Positions 1 to 11,693 are shown, counted from the first letter of the stretch. The stretch: 64,000 bases of DNA from Channallabes apus (GCA_030522415.1 CM060107.1:3274847-3338846), one strand, 5' to 3'. Notes: generated by a model from the letters alone, not told the origin. Translations and numbers: made by a program.

Positions 1-261
1 GATAACAATATTTAAACTGTATGAGCAATCATAATATTTTAAAATACTCGATTTTTTGTAAGATGTAAGACATAATCATAAAACAACTTACACTTTTTTA
101 AGATATTTTAATTTTCCAAGATGCACTGTATTTATTTACTCAAGTGCTCACGAGTTTGTGAGTGAAGGAGCGGGACAGGAAGTTCACAAAATAACAGTAA
201 GGAATGTCGGTGCATATAGTTTTGGATTTGTATTAATATAGACCTGTAAAGTATTTCTCAC
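1..261. other. Left edge, possible 3' end of the minus-strand Ig receptor gene
   Basis: This is AT-rich sequence beyond the last exon I can define for the minus-strand receptor. If the donor at 261-260 is not used, the frame runs nine more codons into a TAA at 235-233, and an AATAAA lies at 136-131 on the minus strand, so the gene could end here. If the donor is used, the next exon lies outside the window. I see no other coding signal. Confidence 0.4.
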
Positions 262-3200
262 CTTGCACTCTGGAAGTGAACAAACAGATGCAGATGATGT
301 TTATTAGGAAAGAGATGGAGCACACACATGTTAGTATTATACTCATAATCTGGTAGTGATTCATCTTTGCAGGTGGAGCAACAGCTTCTTGAGTTCTGTT
401 GTCTGAAAGAGAGAAGCAAGGGGGACAGTGATGCTTATGAACATAATAATAATAGTTTATGCAGGAATGAATGAATGCTGATTGAAGAAGAATATGTGAA
501 GGATTTCTTCTCGGGTTTTACTGGTTTTACATTTTTGCTGCTAGCCATAAAAATAACGTAATGTGTTCTCAGGAACAACAAATATATACAATTTGCCATG
601 GATTTTAAATTATTTATTTAATTATTTAACATAGTTATCTTGCCTTTAAATGTGATTTTATGTAATGCACTATTTTAACTTAACTATTAAACCTGTCTTA
701 AAACTTTACTTTTAAAAGTCAAATTTACATGAAATTGCATTATCATGTCTGTCACAATGGCATAGAAATTCTACATAACACAGTACGTATGCTGTATCTC
801 TGTGATACAGCATGGGCGTTCTCTGTGGTGGCTCCCAAATTATGGAATGACCTACCATTAACCATTCGTGAGGCCACATCATTGAGGGTGTTTAAGTCTA
901 GTCTTAAAACTCACATGTTTTCTCTGGCATTTAAACCAACATGAGATGTTGATTTTATATATTGCTTGATATGCATGTGATGTAATTTTAATTATGTTCC
1001 TCTTTTGTTTTTTGTATTAAAAAAAATGTTTTATTTATTTTATTATTATCTTGTATTTATTTTAGTTTATTTTATTAGATTACTGCTATTACAATTAGTT
1101 TTTATGTGAAGCACTTTGGGACATTCTTATTTGTTAAAGTGCTATACAAATAAATATGAGTTGAGTTGAGTTGAGTTACAATCTACACAGCACGAGCTAT
1201 ATTTCAGGCTCCACTCTACTGCAGCAGTACTTTAATAATTCCATGTAGTAAATCAGCGTATTTATAATATTTTGAATATAACATAATATATTAAAATCAC
1301 TGAATTATGCATGCTATATTTACTACACCATTGCTTAAAATCAGAAATATTCTATGAAATGCACTACATGACCATGTGTCCGTGTCCGTGACCATTAGCT
1401 AGAAGCGTTTTCCTGTCTGCGGGGTTCAGTGCACTTATTCAAGCTGGTTGTAACAGCAGATGAGATATGCAACTTTGAACGAGTGCAAATTGTTTAGTAC
1501 AGACAACAATTTAGCCCTTAAAATAACTTCCCTGACCACTAAAAGATGGCATTACTGGTATTCTGTGTGTGTACATGTGAGCGCATGAAAATTGCTCTTC
1601 ATGAAGGCTTTCAGAAGTGTTTCCCACTTTAAATGCTTGTTTAATGAAGTTCAGTATGTTTAAAGTCCTTACTCTCTATCAAAGTAGAAATGACTTGTTT
1701 TGAAGCTTTTTCATCTTATCTTTGCTATGTATAAGCCCATTGATCAATTGGCAAACTGGGGTTTAACTACAGTACATTTACAACTACACATCCTGATCTG
1801 CTGTGCACTTCTAATCTTAGTTTCATTATTTAACCTTCCTCTTGCAAATTCTCCAATGTAACACGTACTTGGCTTAAATACAACTACTGTATGCGAAATG
1901 TGTGTGTAAAGTGCTGGCACCCACCTGTTAAGCTCAGCATGATGAGTTTTCCAAAGTGAAAATATGTTGTGTTTTGACGTCCACAGTAATATGATCCCAC
2001 ATCTCTTTCGTTAACTCCAATAATCACTAAACCGCTGTCTTCCGTTACATCGAAGTGGCTATCATCCACATTGTAGCTGTAGGAAGGCGCTTCAAATCGT
2101 GCTTTTCTAACAGTTATGATGTGTTTCACGTCCTCAGATTTAACTTGATACCACAGTAAGTCAACATTGTGACTAATGTTACACTGAAGGGTAGCGTTCT
2201 CTCCAGGATTAACAGATAGAATTTGCGCTAAAGTGATCTGAAGAAGACTCTGGGTGTAGACTCCTGAAAGGACAACACAATGTTAAGAGAGCAGATGTAA
2301 CATCACGTCACTAAGTCGTGGATTACAGTCATCTTTTCTGACTGTCTTGCCAAATAGAGAAACAAGACCAAAAGGAAGTAAACTAGAGAGGCAGTCAGGA
2401 ATCACCAGTTACAGGATCATGATAAAAGAAAGAACAAAACAACCTTACAGGGAATGTGGGAATAGTCATACTGAGGGCAAACTGCTGATTTAGAAATCTT
2501 TTTCCATAAAACTCCAATGTTATGTGATGGATTCTGGACTGGATTGCATTCCCAATTAAAAAGTGCTTACAGTATATCCAATGGCACATGCTATGTAGTT
2601 AGCAGGTTTAACCTACTAAACCTATTTAGTTCCTGGTTACTAAATATAAATACAAATAAAAAATGCACACTTTATGGGTCTGTCATTATTTAAGCAGGAA
2701 AAAGTAACTCGTATCGATAGTCCAGTTATGTTGAATTGATGTTGAATAAGTGATTTTGTTTTTAGCTCATCTTTTATATATTATTAAAATCACCTAGCAT
2801 GGTTAACACATTTTAGATGAAGTGTCTAAGTTCAGGTTTTACAATAGTATTTAGACCACCACCTTTAAGCTCAAGCAGTCAAGGAATTTGTTAATAATTA
2901 ATTAATACTATTTCTTCCATCAGCTTGCATAATGCAAGAAAGGATGCGTAAGTTCAAGGAGATCTCTGAGCATAACTGCTGTTGCTTTCAGTTTGAATAA
3001 CAAAGTGAATAGATTGAGAATTCTATTCTCATTATATGTCGTAATAACTTAAACGCAATCTTTGGATAGCAACGTTTAATATTGTGGTAACAGACTGGAA
3101 AGAGTTTTCTTTTTCTTTTTCTTCAGTGTGTGTTTGGTGGAAGATACTGTAGTACTTATTATTTGGCATGATCATTATTCCTTAAGCTTGGCAGTCTTCT

Positions 3201-4820
3201 GCACAAAAATTGTGCATGTTATACTTATTTTTTTTTTATTCATATTTCAGATGTAATTTTTGTTAGAGCACACCTCCACCCCAATCCAGTGTAAAACTGG
3301 ATTCCCATTCTGCATTCAGATGATTATCCATTTATATGGATACACCTTAATAAAATGGGAATGCTTGGTGATAGTAACTTCCTGTATATTTGAGGGGGAA
3401 AACTTTTCAAGATGGGAATAAGATGGTGGTGGCCATTTTGAAGTCGAACATTTTGGATCCAACATTTGTTTTTTTCAATAGGAAGAGGGTCATGTGACAC
3501 ATCAAACTAATTGGGAATTTCACAAGAAAAACAATGGCATGCTTGGTTTTAACATAACTTTATTCTTTCATGAGCTATTTACAAGTTTCTCTTTGTTTAC
3601 AGCCATTGACATGTCGCAGAGGTTAACACGTGAGGAGCGGATAGACATTGTGTTGATGTCTGGTGAACGCAGTAACCGGGTCATTGCAGCAGATTTCAAT
3701 GCAGGACACCGTACGAGACCACCCATCTCCCGTGCTACAGTTAACTAACAATAACTAATAATAATAATAATAATAATACGTTAATAATATGTTAATAATA
3801 CGTTAATAATAAGTTACAATAACTCATGAAAGAATAAAGTTACGTTAAAACCAAGCACACCATTGTTTTTCTTCCTATTGAAAAAACTAAAGTTGGGTCC
3901 AAAATGGTCAACTTCAAAATGGCCACCATGGTCACCACCCATCTTGAAAAGTTTCCCCCTCAAATATACTAATGTGCCACAAACAGGAAGTTAATATCAC
4001 CAACCATTCCCATTTTATTAAGGTGTATCCATATAAATGGCCCACCCTGTAGTTTTCTATAACAGTGACTTTGACTGTAGTGCAGCCACAAATCACTGGT
4101 TTATGTTCATGCACACATTCATTTGTTAAAGTTTCTATAGTAACATCTAGTTATTAACAAGTTATGTTACTACAACATATGTACTGTTTGGCAATATCAG
4201 TTCTCAATTTTTCTGAAAACTCATTAGCAGCTTCCCATCTTCTTTTAGCTTTCTCTATCGCTTCCTTTTTCTTTTTTACTGTTATTCATCTGGTAGACTT
4301 GTACAAAAGAATGTCAAACCACTTTTCTTTTGAGATTGAGTGGGGAGTGCAGAAAACTGACAAAAAAATCATTGTAACTATTCATGTAATAAAAAAGTCA
4401 ATGAATTAATTTCTTTGTTTTTGGACATGCTCCTCCCCAACCCATGCACGGATCGACATTTTTCCATAGTACTCAGAGTTGAACTAACTTGTTTCCTAAT
4501 CGATATAATGTATGGGGGGGCGGGGGGAACAAAACCTTTTTTTTATATATATATAAATGAATATTATAGCTAATCATTTAGCTGTGGCGTAAGAAACGTT
4601 AAACACTTCTACGGAAATGATCAGATTTAAGTTGATGAATGTAACTAGGCTTAATCGAACGACTCTAAAATAATTAACTGTTTTCCTATAGCAGCACCAT
4701 ATACAACTGTATATATTATACATTATAAAAACATTATAATTAAATCCAGGTGCTATTTGTCAGCTTTTTAACATAAAACAGCTCTGTGTACTCACCGATC
4801 ATCAGCTGTGTAAACAGCAT
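262..4820 (-). CDS. V-set immunoglobulin-superfamily receptor, three exons visible
   Basis: This is a spliced single-pass membrane receptor with one Ig V-type domain. Exons on the minus strand are 4820-4796 (signal, starting MLFTQLMI), 2263-1925 (V domain) and 402-262 (stalk plus membrane segment). Each has AG/GT borders and all junctions are phase 1, giving 168 residues without a stop. The V domain shows Cys36 (TLQCNI), Trp46 (LLWYQ) and Asp96-x-Gly-Ser-Tyr-Tyr-Cys102-Gly, the normal B- and F-strand cysteine pair, with potential N-glycosylation at NAT, NIS and NTT. Residues about 140-163 are hydrophobic. This architecture fits teleost innate immune receptors, but I cannot name the family. 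The signal peptide looks short, and an in-frame TGA upstream excludes an earlier start. The 3' end is uncertain: either read-through to TAA at 235-233 (177 aa) or further exons to the left. Ligand and signalling partner are unknown. Confidence 0.75.
729..1180 (+). mobile_element. 3' end of an L2/CR1-type LINE
   Basis: Codons 795-935 read AFSVVAPKLWNDLPLTIREA and onward to SLKTHMF, the conserved C-terminal tail of reverse transcriptases in fish L2/CR1-like non-LTR elements. The 3' UTR ends in AAGTGCTATACAAATAAA followed by a GAGTT repeat, which is the usual tail of these elements. The copy is 5'-truncated and lies in intron 2 of the minus-strand receptor gene. The short open frame is a relic, not a host gene. 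Confidence 0.7.
1181..1924. other. Remainder of receptor intron 2, nothing recognised
   Basis: Unique AT-rich intronic sequence. I found no exon-like V domain, TIR or tRNA-like box here. Confidence 0.5.
2264..3316. other. Receptor intron 1, first part
   Basis: AT-rich unique sequence between the V exon and the mariner copy. The short open frame near 2395-2589 has no family features and lies in intron. Nothing else is supported. Confidence 0.5.
3611..3748 (+). pseudogene. N-terminal fragment of mariner/IS630-type transposase
   Basis: The frame starts MSQRLTREERIDIVLMSGER and ends with RPPISRATVN then TAA, 45 codons in all. This resembles the helix-turn-helix start of long-TIR mariner-like transposases. 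The DNA-binding remainder and the whole DDE/D catalytic domain are missing; a TAA-rich simple repeat and the right inverted repeat follow directly. It cannot be an active enzyme. The long inverted repeats may still be mobilised by a transposase made elsewhere, which is an inference. Confidence 0.7.
3746..3822. repeat. TAA/TTAATAA simple repeat
   Basis: Short imperfect array of TAATAA and GTTAATAA units between the transposase fragment and the right inverted repeat of the mariner. Confidence 0.7.
4052..4795. other. Receptor intron 1, last part
   Basis: AT-rich sequence with a G-run near 4512-4528 followed by a T-run and TA repeat. No exon or complete repeat family was recognised. Confidence 0.5.
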
Positions 4821-4952
4821 CCTGGCGATGGCTTCTGTGACTTGAGGGAAATGTCACTGCAGTGGTCGTGTTTCAGTTCTAAATAACCACAAACCCACAC
4901 ACATTCGCACACACATCCTGCTGTTTCATGTAAACCCTGCTGATTTCAAATT

Positions 4953-4960
4953 CTTTTATA
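4953..4960 (-). promoter_or_regulatory. Candidate TATA box of the minus-strand Ig receptor
   Basis: The minus strand reads TATAAAAG here, 133 bases upstream of the ATG at 4820. Initiation about 30 bases downstream would give a 5' UTR of roughly 100 bases. Position and sequence fit, but no transcript data support it. Confidence 0.35.
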
Positions 4961-5500
4961 TTCTAGCTTAGCATTTACAGTGTTGATTCCCGTAACAGAC
5001 CCCATTTTACTCAGCGTTCCACTGGTCTTGTTTATTGTGGTCGTTGCCCACATTATATTCATTGAGATGTTTTTGGGTGTAAAGTGTCGAGCCCGGCTTT
5101 ATTATAGACCAAAAACAAAGACCAATCTGGCTGTACTCTTTTAATGAGTGTTTGTATATATAGTGTAAAACAGTAACATGGTGTATCTTTTACAGAATGA
5201 CTCCATGTAAAGCATTTTGTTTGTTTGTTTGTTTGTTTGTTTGTTTGTTTTGTCTGCTTTCTCTGTAGTATCGCACTGCATCATACTATACTGTAGGGGC
5301 ATTGCATTCTGGGAATAATTTTTTCTCGTGCTCAAGTTCTATATGTTTTTAGGTACATCTTAATTTCGATTCCAACAAGTAGTTTTTGTTCCTCTGAAGC
5401 TGCTAGTTAAAGTGTATATTGTTTAAAGTGCAATAAAAATTGAATGGAGCGATTTGGAAGTGACGCTTCCACTTCAGCGCATGACGTTCAAAGCTCACTG
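4961..5500. other. Upstream region with a GTTT microsatellite
   Basis: Upstream flank of the minus-strand receptor. It contains about nine GTTT units at 5216-5250. No other feature is supported. Confidence 0.5.
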
Positions 5501-5600
5501 TGGTACAGTGGCTCAGTGGTTAGCACCATTGACTCACACCCCCTGGTACGGGGGTGCAAATCAAGCTTCTGCTGTGTTTGTGGAAAATTTATGGACCCTT
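5500..5600 (+). mobile_element. tRNA-derived SINE head, degraded
   Basis: The sequence GGCTCAGTGGTTAGCACC resembles a Pol III box A as found in fish SINEs, followed by a degraded box B-like stretch near 5553-5565. The body of the SINE is not preserved. Confidence 0.5.
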
Positions 5601-5894
5601 TTCAGTTTCTGGGTCATTATGAAAATATTTCTTTAAAAAAAAAAAGCATTTCATTGTTTGGAAGAACCTAAAGTTAATAGATGTAAACAGAATGCGAGAT
5701 ATTTAACATTAGGATATTGTATCTCATAATGAAAGTAATATGTTATAAGTGCAAATAAAAAATATGTTAATAATGAGTATTCTTGTAAAAAATATATACT
5801 AAGCAACTCACTGGCCAATATTTTGCTGTAAATTTAACGTAAAATATATGTGTTTGTGTGTGTGGCCATGTCATTTAAAATGCATACAATTTTG

Positions 5895-6000
5895 ATGAAA
5901 TACTGTGGTGAGGGCTGTGGTTACTGATCAGAAGGTCAGTGGTTCATGCCCCAGCTCAGCCAGGCTGTGATTTGTTGGGTCCTTCACAGCTGGGGTATGT
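5895..6000 (+). mobile_element. Degraded tRNA-derived SINE fragment
   Basis: GTTACTGATCAGAAGGTCAG followed by a CCCCAGCTCAG stretch matches the head of the SINE at 39920-40141, which has GTTACTGATCAGGAGGTCGG and GCCCCAGCTCA. The downstream half is a short remnant. Confidence 0.5.
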
Positions 6001-6120
6001 GAAATTAATTTACTGTGCTATCATACTGTATATTCTGTATTGTACGTATGTGTCAAAAGCTTATATCATGTTGTCTTTACTGCCATAAACATTTTCCTAT
6101 ACACTGTTTTTGGTCACTGG

Positions 6121-6485
6121 AATATAATCATTCATTCATTCATTTTCTATACCGCTTAATCCTGTGCTCAGGGTCGCGGGGGACCTGGAGCCTATCCCAG
6201 GAGACTTCGGGAACTAGGCGGGGTACACCCTGGACAGCGTGCCAATCCATCACAGGGCACACACACATACCACAGCCAATTTTTTTTTAGGAACGCCAAT
6301 TAGCCTAATCTGCATATCTTTGGACTGTGGGAGGAAACCGGAGTACCCGGAGGAAACCCACCAAGCACGGGGAGAACATGCAAACTCCATGCACACAGAG
6401 ACGGGAATCGAACCTGGCCGGGGAATCGAACCCAGACCCTGGCGGTGCAAGGCGACAGTGCTAACCACTACACCACCGTGCCGCC
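6121..6485 (-). mobile_element. DANA/Mermaid-type tRNA-derived SINE
   Basis: On the minus strand the element begins GGCACGGTGGTGTAGTGGTT (box A region) and continues through GGGTTCGATTCCC (box B), GTTTGCATGTTCTCCCCGTG and CAGTCCAAAGATATGCAGAT, ending in a CTATACCGCTTAATCCTG block and ATTC repeats at 6128-6145. These are hallmarks of the DANA/Mermaid SINE group of fish. A short T-run near 6280 and a duplicated box B stretch are local changes. Open frames on either strand here are SINE by-products. Confidence 0.85.
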
Positions 6486-6786
6486 GGGATATAATCATTT
6501 GTTTTTAAAAAAAATTTTGTATTGACTCAATGAAGAATCCATAAAATGAAGCATTTTAAAATCAAATGTGTACAGTGCTATATCCAACATTTACTTCCTA
6601 AGTACATACTGTACCCCAGAAAGTCAAACTCTAGCAGTCACAATCAATAGACTATCTACAATATTGTGGACTACCAGTACACTTACAATCGAAAGTGTGG
6701 ATATGCCACCTCATTCCATGTGTTTCTTTATTTTTGTTGTTGTACAACACTGTGTAGTCAACAAAAATATGTTAAATAACCCATAA

Positions 6787-6822
<36 letters not shown>

Positions 6823-6880
6823 TGTTGTTATTGTTGTTTTTATTATTATTATTTATTTATTTATGGTTTTTATTATTTAT
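6787..6880. repeat. TTA/TTAT microsatellite
   Basis: Pure ATT/TTA units at about 6787-6822, then degenerate TTAT and TTTA units. It directly precedes the Tc1 copy. Confidence 0.8.
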
Positions 6881-6899
6881 TAATTTATTTAATTCATAA

Positions 6900-7900
6900 A
6901 AAAGCCACCTGTTGTTTGACATTGTCATTCTCTCAGCCTCACCTGTAATGGGTTTTCAACAATCTTGAAGTCACCAGAGGTATTGAGTCCTTCTTGGCTG
7001 CTTTTCCTTGACACTGGTCCAACTTATCCCAAACCATCTCAACTGGATTTATATCAGGTGATTGTAGAGGCCAGACCATCTGACACAGTGTTCCATCACT
7101 TTCCTACTTGGACACATAGCTCTTCCATAACCTAGAGGTGTGTTTTGGGGTAATTGTTCTGTTGCTCCCACTAGGTGCTAAACAAATGCGTTGGCAAGTT
7201 GCTGCAAAATGCTGCCATAGCCAAGCTCATTAATTTTGACTAAATCACCAAATGTCACCAGAAAAGCACCCCTACACACCACACCTCTTCCTCTCTGATT
7301 CACAGAGGAAACCACACTTTCTGTAACCATCTGTTCACCCTCGTCTAATAAAGACAGCGGTTAGAACCAAACATATAAAATTTGGACTCCTCATCCCAAA
7401 GGACAGTTTTCCACTGATCTAATGTCCATTCCTCATGTTTCTTGGCACGATCAAGTCTCTTCTGCCTGTTGTTCTACTGAGGTAATGGTTTCTTTGCTGC
7501 AATTTGACCATGGAGGCCTGGCTCATTCAATCTCCTGTGAACAGTGGATGTTGAATTGTCTGCCACTTGAACTCCAAGAAGCATTTGTGAGCTGTAAAAA
7601 AATGTTTTGGAGACTGGTCTAATACAGTAGTATTTGTAGTTTTTGTTTTCCTGGGACGGTCCTCATAAGAGCCAGTTTCATCGTAGCATTTGACAATTTT
7701 GGTGACTACATTCAAAGCTCTTGAGACTTTTCAGATTGACTGACTTTCATTTCTTAAAGTAATAACGGCTTTTCTCTTTACTTAACTCAGTGTTTCTTGA
7801 CATAGTATGGATATATACAATAGTTGTAGTAGCACTAATGGGGCTATTGATTCTGTGCCCACCCTTCCTCTGCACAAGGCAACTGAGTGTCTAAGACATA
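6900..7900 (-). pseudogene. Tc1-like transposon with broken transposase
   Basis: A Tc1-family cut-and-paste element lies here on the minus strand. Recognisable pieces in minus-strand order are the helix-turn-helix linker near 7715-7640 (KIVKCYDETGSYEDRPRKTK), the RAKKHEEWTLDQWKTVLW block with a SKFYMFGSNR stretch near 7470-7345, and the downstream catalytic-domain remnant with CNLLQ-like and PPNPTCL-like blocks near 7070-6950. Frameshifts and stops separate the blocks. The first catalytic aspartate region reads LWDEESKF where relatives usually have a serine-aspartate pair, so that position is altered. The 5' UTR extends to about 7900. No intact terminal repeat is obvious. Confidence 0.7.
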
Positions 7901-8090
7901 TTACAAAACCTGTGATGACAATGTTTACTATGGAAACAATAAATGACAAATGATTCTGACTATCAGGTCCTAGCTGCAAAACGAGAAGCAGTCCGTCAGA
8001 CAATTACAGTATGACACTCATGGAAACTGCTACAGTTTTAGAGGTGACACTTTCACACTCAAAATATTTACCCTGCTTATTAAGCTTAAG

Positions 8091-8170
8091 GTTATCATAA
8101 AACAGCTTTGTGTACTCACTCATCATCATCAGCTGTGTAAATGTTGAAATGCTGGAAACTTGGTGTCATG
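8091..8170 (-). pseudogene. Decayed copy of the Ig receptor signal exon
   Basis: This stretch matches the region around exon 1 of the minus-strand receptor (4770-4840). Both share CATAAAACAGCT, then a TGTGTACTCAC donor complement, then ATCATCAGCTGTGTAAA. In this copy the bases corresponding to the start ATG are lost and three extra bases lie beside the donor. It is a relic of a duplicated receptor gene; no matching V exon was found nearby. Confidence 0.6.
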
Positions 8171-8192
8171 TCTTATAAAAAGTGAGCCTACT

Positions 8193-8392
8193 GGCCAGGG
8201 GTAGCTCAGTGGTTAAAGCATTGGACTATGGTTTGGAAGATCCCAGGTTCAAACCCCACAACCACCAAGTTGCCACTGTTGGGCACTTGAGCAAGGCCCT
8301 TAACCCTCAACTGCTCAGATGTGTAATGAGATATAAAAAATGCAAGTCACTCTGGATAAGAGCGTCTGCCAAATGCCTAGATGTATGCGCCA
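8193..8392 (+). mobile_element. tRNA-derived SINE, full-length head and body
   Basis: GGGGTAGCTCAGTGGTTAAA is box A and CCAGGTTCAAACCCC is box B. The body GCCACTGTTGGGC, GAGCAAGGCCCTTAACCCTC, ACTCTGGATAAGAGCGTCTG and CCAAATGCCTA follows. The same family recurs at 28955-29052, 30786-30966 and 39920-40141. Confidence 0.85.
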
Positions 8393-10700
8393 CACTCCAA
8401 TCCAGTAGGTGGTGGTTCTGCAAGAATGCCATAAACTCAAAAGTATAAGCAGAGATACTTTCACAAAATGCAAGCATCTATGTAATTTTTGCACAATGGG
8501 GTATATTTAAGAAAATTTGAAATTTTAGACCATTTTATACCACCAAACAAGAGACATGTTGGAACCTATTTTGTAGAAAGTTAAGTGACTATGCTTTCGG
8601 AGGTTGTAGAGGGTCATGTAGAGTATGTAAAAGCAGCACTATTGAATTTCCTGTCTTCCTGAATTAATCGTGCATCTGGAAAGAGGACGAAGTGAAATGT
8701 CTGATTTCATTTTGGGGGGGATGCAGCAGTACAGGGAAAGCAAGAGAGAATGTACAGAAATATAATGTATAAGGAAATGCAATGCTGCATGAAAGCCTAC
8801 AGTACGTCATTGTTACCATGCCAACCATTGCAAATAGGTCAACAATGTGTCAGATTTAAGCTGTCGATGTGAAAAGGGTCAAATCTAATCTGAAAACCGT
8901 GAATCCTAAAGAATCCATCAGAATGGTTATTTCTGAATTAATTAGTTTTAACTTGGTGTTTTGTAGTGTAGTTATAAAATGTTTAATAGCCACTTCCTAG
9001 GAAGCTATCCCAGGAGGAAAACATTAGATTTTTCTGGCAAAGCCTGTATATTCCTTTTTAAATATGAGAAGAAATGAAAGCATGACTTGAACACTTGCCA
9101 AATAAAGCCTTGTTTTTATACAGTATGTGTATTCTGCTGTAGAGTAGAGTCGCTCAGACCAAACACAAGTCCTTAATAAGAAAAGAATAAAATCAATACT
9201 ATTAATTACACATTGCTGTATGTGTGAGTGATTTTTTGTGCACAGTTATCACACCTTTTCAAGCCAAAAACAGATCTATGAATAGAAACATAATAGAAAC
9301 AATATGAATGTCAACCTGGGAAATTTTTTAGAAGTGATTTTTCTTTGACACAGGCTAATTCTTTCCATGTGCATGAGGGGCTTTCCAGGCAAAAAGGAGT
9401 GTTAGAGAGACTTCCTGTTGTACATGATGAGGTACTGGGGGTGAGTTCATATAGTTATTTTGCACTTTTAATTTGTAAGAATTTTACCAAATATTTATTG
9501 CAAGTACTTTACAAACATTTTAGAGCAAATGCTGAATTGTGACTTGGAAAGTTGACATGAAGAAATCCAGAGTAGTCTTATCACACGGGCTTAAGAAGTA
9601 CTACTTTGAGAGTGGTTCTGCACTTTACTCTCAGAAAATTTTCAGAAACCTACATATTTCATCACCTGGGCTGGTATCAGTGATTTAGTGTTTATCAGAT
9701 ACAGAGAAGTAAAACATAAAGACATTGACAGAGTAACAGGCACAGTCCTGTATATACACTCAGGTTGCGTGCTCATTCATAGAGATAAAGAATAGAGTTA
9801 AGAAATCATCAAAGGTAATTTTGAGCTCATTTCTACACTCTTTGCCCCTGAGATCAATCTCTTTAATACTTTGGTTTACTTCTATAATAAAGTTCATTGT
9901 ATATTTTTAGACTTTTTTCTTTCATTTTCATTTCTTTCTTTTATTTACTATGTGAGGGAAAATTTGTGTCATTTAGCAGCTTTATGTGATGTCATCTTCT
10001 GGTTGAGCAGAGATATTAGGTATGACATATGTCATTGGATATGGTTCTTCTTGGATGTAGGCATGTTAACCTGACCAGCAAAGCTATTGGATTTCTAGCC
10101 TTGCTAAAATAAAACACCGTGCACACAGAGACTAGCCCGCAAATCATATACAATATCTCGATAATTTGCGAGAGCGAGAGAGATAGAGAGAGGGAGGTGA
10201 CTCATCTTGCGCTCCGTGAAACTATTACTGTTCTTAGTGGGCAGGTCTTTACAATTTTGCTGACATCGAACATCAGGAAAATGTTCCTAATGTCATTTCA
10301 GTGCTTCAGATATTGTTGTATATCCATTTGGTTAAACTTTAATCAATTGGCTGACACAAGATGTTGTTGAAATTGGTTGTAGTACAACAGTTAGGTATTA
10401 TAAATGCTGGCTATATATATATATATGTACAGTAACGGACACAATTAATAATTTTCCTCATACTGTAAGTTCTGCTTATCTGCCTGTTTCGGGAACAGGA
10501 ACCACACATCTTCTCCTGCCCTAAAAACAAAAGCCTTCCTGACTCTCTTGTGTGTAAATCCTCCATTAATAACATGACTAAAGAGAGTCAATTGAAATGT
10601 AAATTTAAATTGAGAGGTGCAGTAAGCAAAGTTAAAAGAGAAGTGATAACTGCTGACAAGTTTTTGCTAGTGGTGGGAGGTGAGGTATGGGGGATGTAAC
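8393..10700. other. Unique AT-rich intergenic sequence
   Basis: I see no exon of a recognisable family, no tRNA and no complete transposon. Short features are a G-run at about 8713-8720, GA repeats near 10168-10195 and a TA repeat at 10412-10425. Several open frames of 60-90 codons have no recognisable motif. Confidence 0.45.
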
Positions 10701-11242
10701 AACCAGGGCCCGGTTTCTCAATTCGCGCACTAAGAAGACTCTTAAGATATATCTTAAGTAAAGTGATAACTTTTCTAAGTGTATTTCTCGAACTGTCTCT
10801 TAGGAGTCTTCTTAAGTTGCTGCCTCTTACGTCCGACGTTACAAGGCACTGTCTATATTGAAGGTCCTGAATTAGCGGACATCGGTGGCTCAGGAATCGA
10901 TTTTTGACTCCTTTTGCATGACAGCGTTAAGAAAGACGGCACTTTCTATGCAAATTAAACATCGCACTAAATTCTTTTAATAGTATTTATTTCGACATGG
11001 TTTAACTTATCAATAACATGCCATAATAGACAAATATATAACTTAAATCAACAAACTGTCACTAATATTTTCATGTAACCTGTAGTGGTGGTGAAACCAA
11101 CCGGGTATACAATCATAGCTGATGGACAAACAGCTGATAACACTCTTCACCAGCTTCAGACACAATGTAAAACATGTCAGTTGTTGGGGTCGTATAGCAC
11201 ACTTATGGAATGGATTTGATGAGATGACAGTGTGTAGGCTTA

Positions 11243-11693
11243 ATACTATCTCACCTACACAGTCTCGCGCGGTGGCCATAAGTGCAGTTCATCATGATTC
11301 AGCGGGAGTTTTGGTGCCATGATTACGTTTCCATTTTACCACACAAAAAAATTAAACATGTTTAACATGCGGAAGCTCGCGGACCTTGCAGAACTGCCTA
11401 ATACCCCTATCTCACCTGTGCGGCTTGACTCACTGTGATATGCGATGTTAAGCACTGTGAGCTGCCGCGTCTGCCTAAGTTCTACAAGGTCTGCAAGCTT
11501 CCACGAGGGCCGGCAAAAAATTTAACGTTTAATATATCACGCGAAAAGATGGAAACGTAATCACAGTGCAAAAACTCGGAGTGAATCATGATGAACCCTA
11601 CTTACGGCCACTGCACAAAACCGCGTAGGTAAGATAGGGGTATAACACCGCATCTCACAGCGAGTCAAATCGCATTGGTGAGATATGGGTATA
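11243..11693. mobile_element. Compound or nested MITE with two overlapping inverted-repeat pairs
   Basis: Pair A joins 11243-11345 (CTATCTCACCTAC, GGTGGCCATAAGTGCAGT, TCATGATTC, GATTACGTTTCCAT) with its complement at about 11545-11643. Pair B joins 11402-11460 (ATACCCCTATCTCACC ... TTGACTCACTGTGA) with its complement at about 11640-11693. The shared motif CCCCTATCT(C/T)ACC suggests two related elements, one inserted in or recombined with the other, inside the Harbinger copy. Confidence 0.6.

Larger units (their letters stand above)
3317..4051 (+). mobile_element. Internally deleted Tc1/mariner element with long inverted repeats
   Basis: Two arms are reverse complements of each other: about 3317-3577 and 3819-4051. 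Matching blocks include CCATTTATATGGATACACC against its complement near 4022-4040, the AAAATGGGAATG block, the GAGGGGGAAAACTTTTC block, and the AACTTTATTCTTTCATGAG block at the inner edge. The right end finishes in the complement of TACAGGGTGGGCC; the left outer 11 bases are decayed. Only a transposase N-terminus remains between the arms. The element lies in receptor intron 1. Confidence 0.8.

Noticed and set aside
6250..6508. Frames on both strands rich in Arg, Gly and Pro
   Set aside because: They lie wholly in a DANA/Mermaid-type SINE; the same frames reappear at 27.3-27.6 kb and 57.4-57.6 kb in the other copies.
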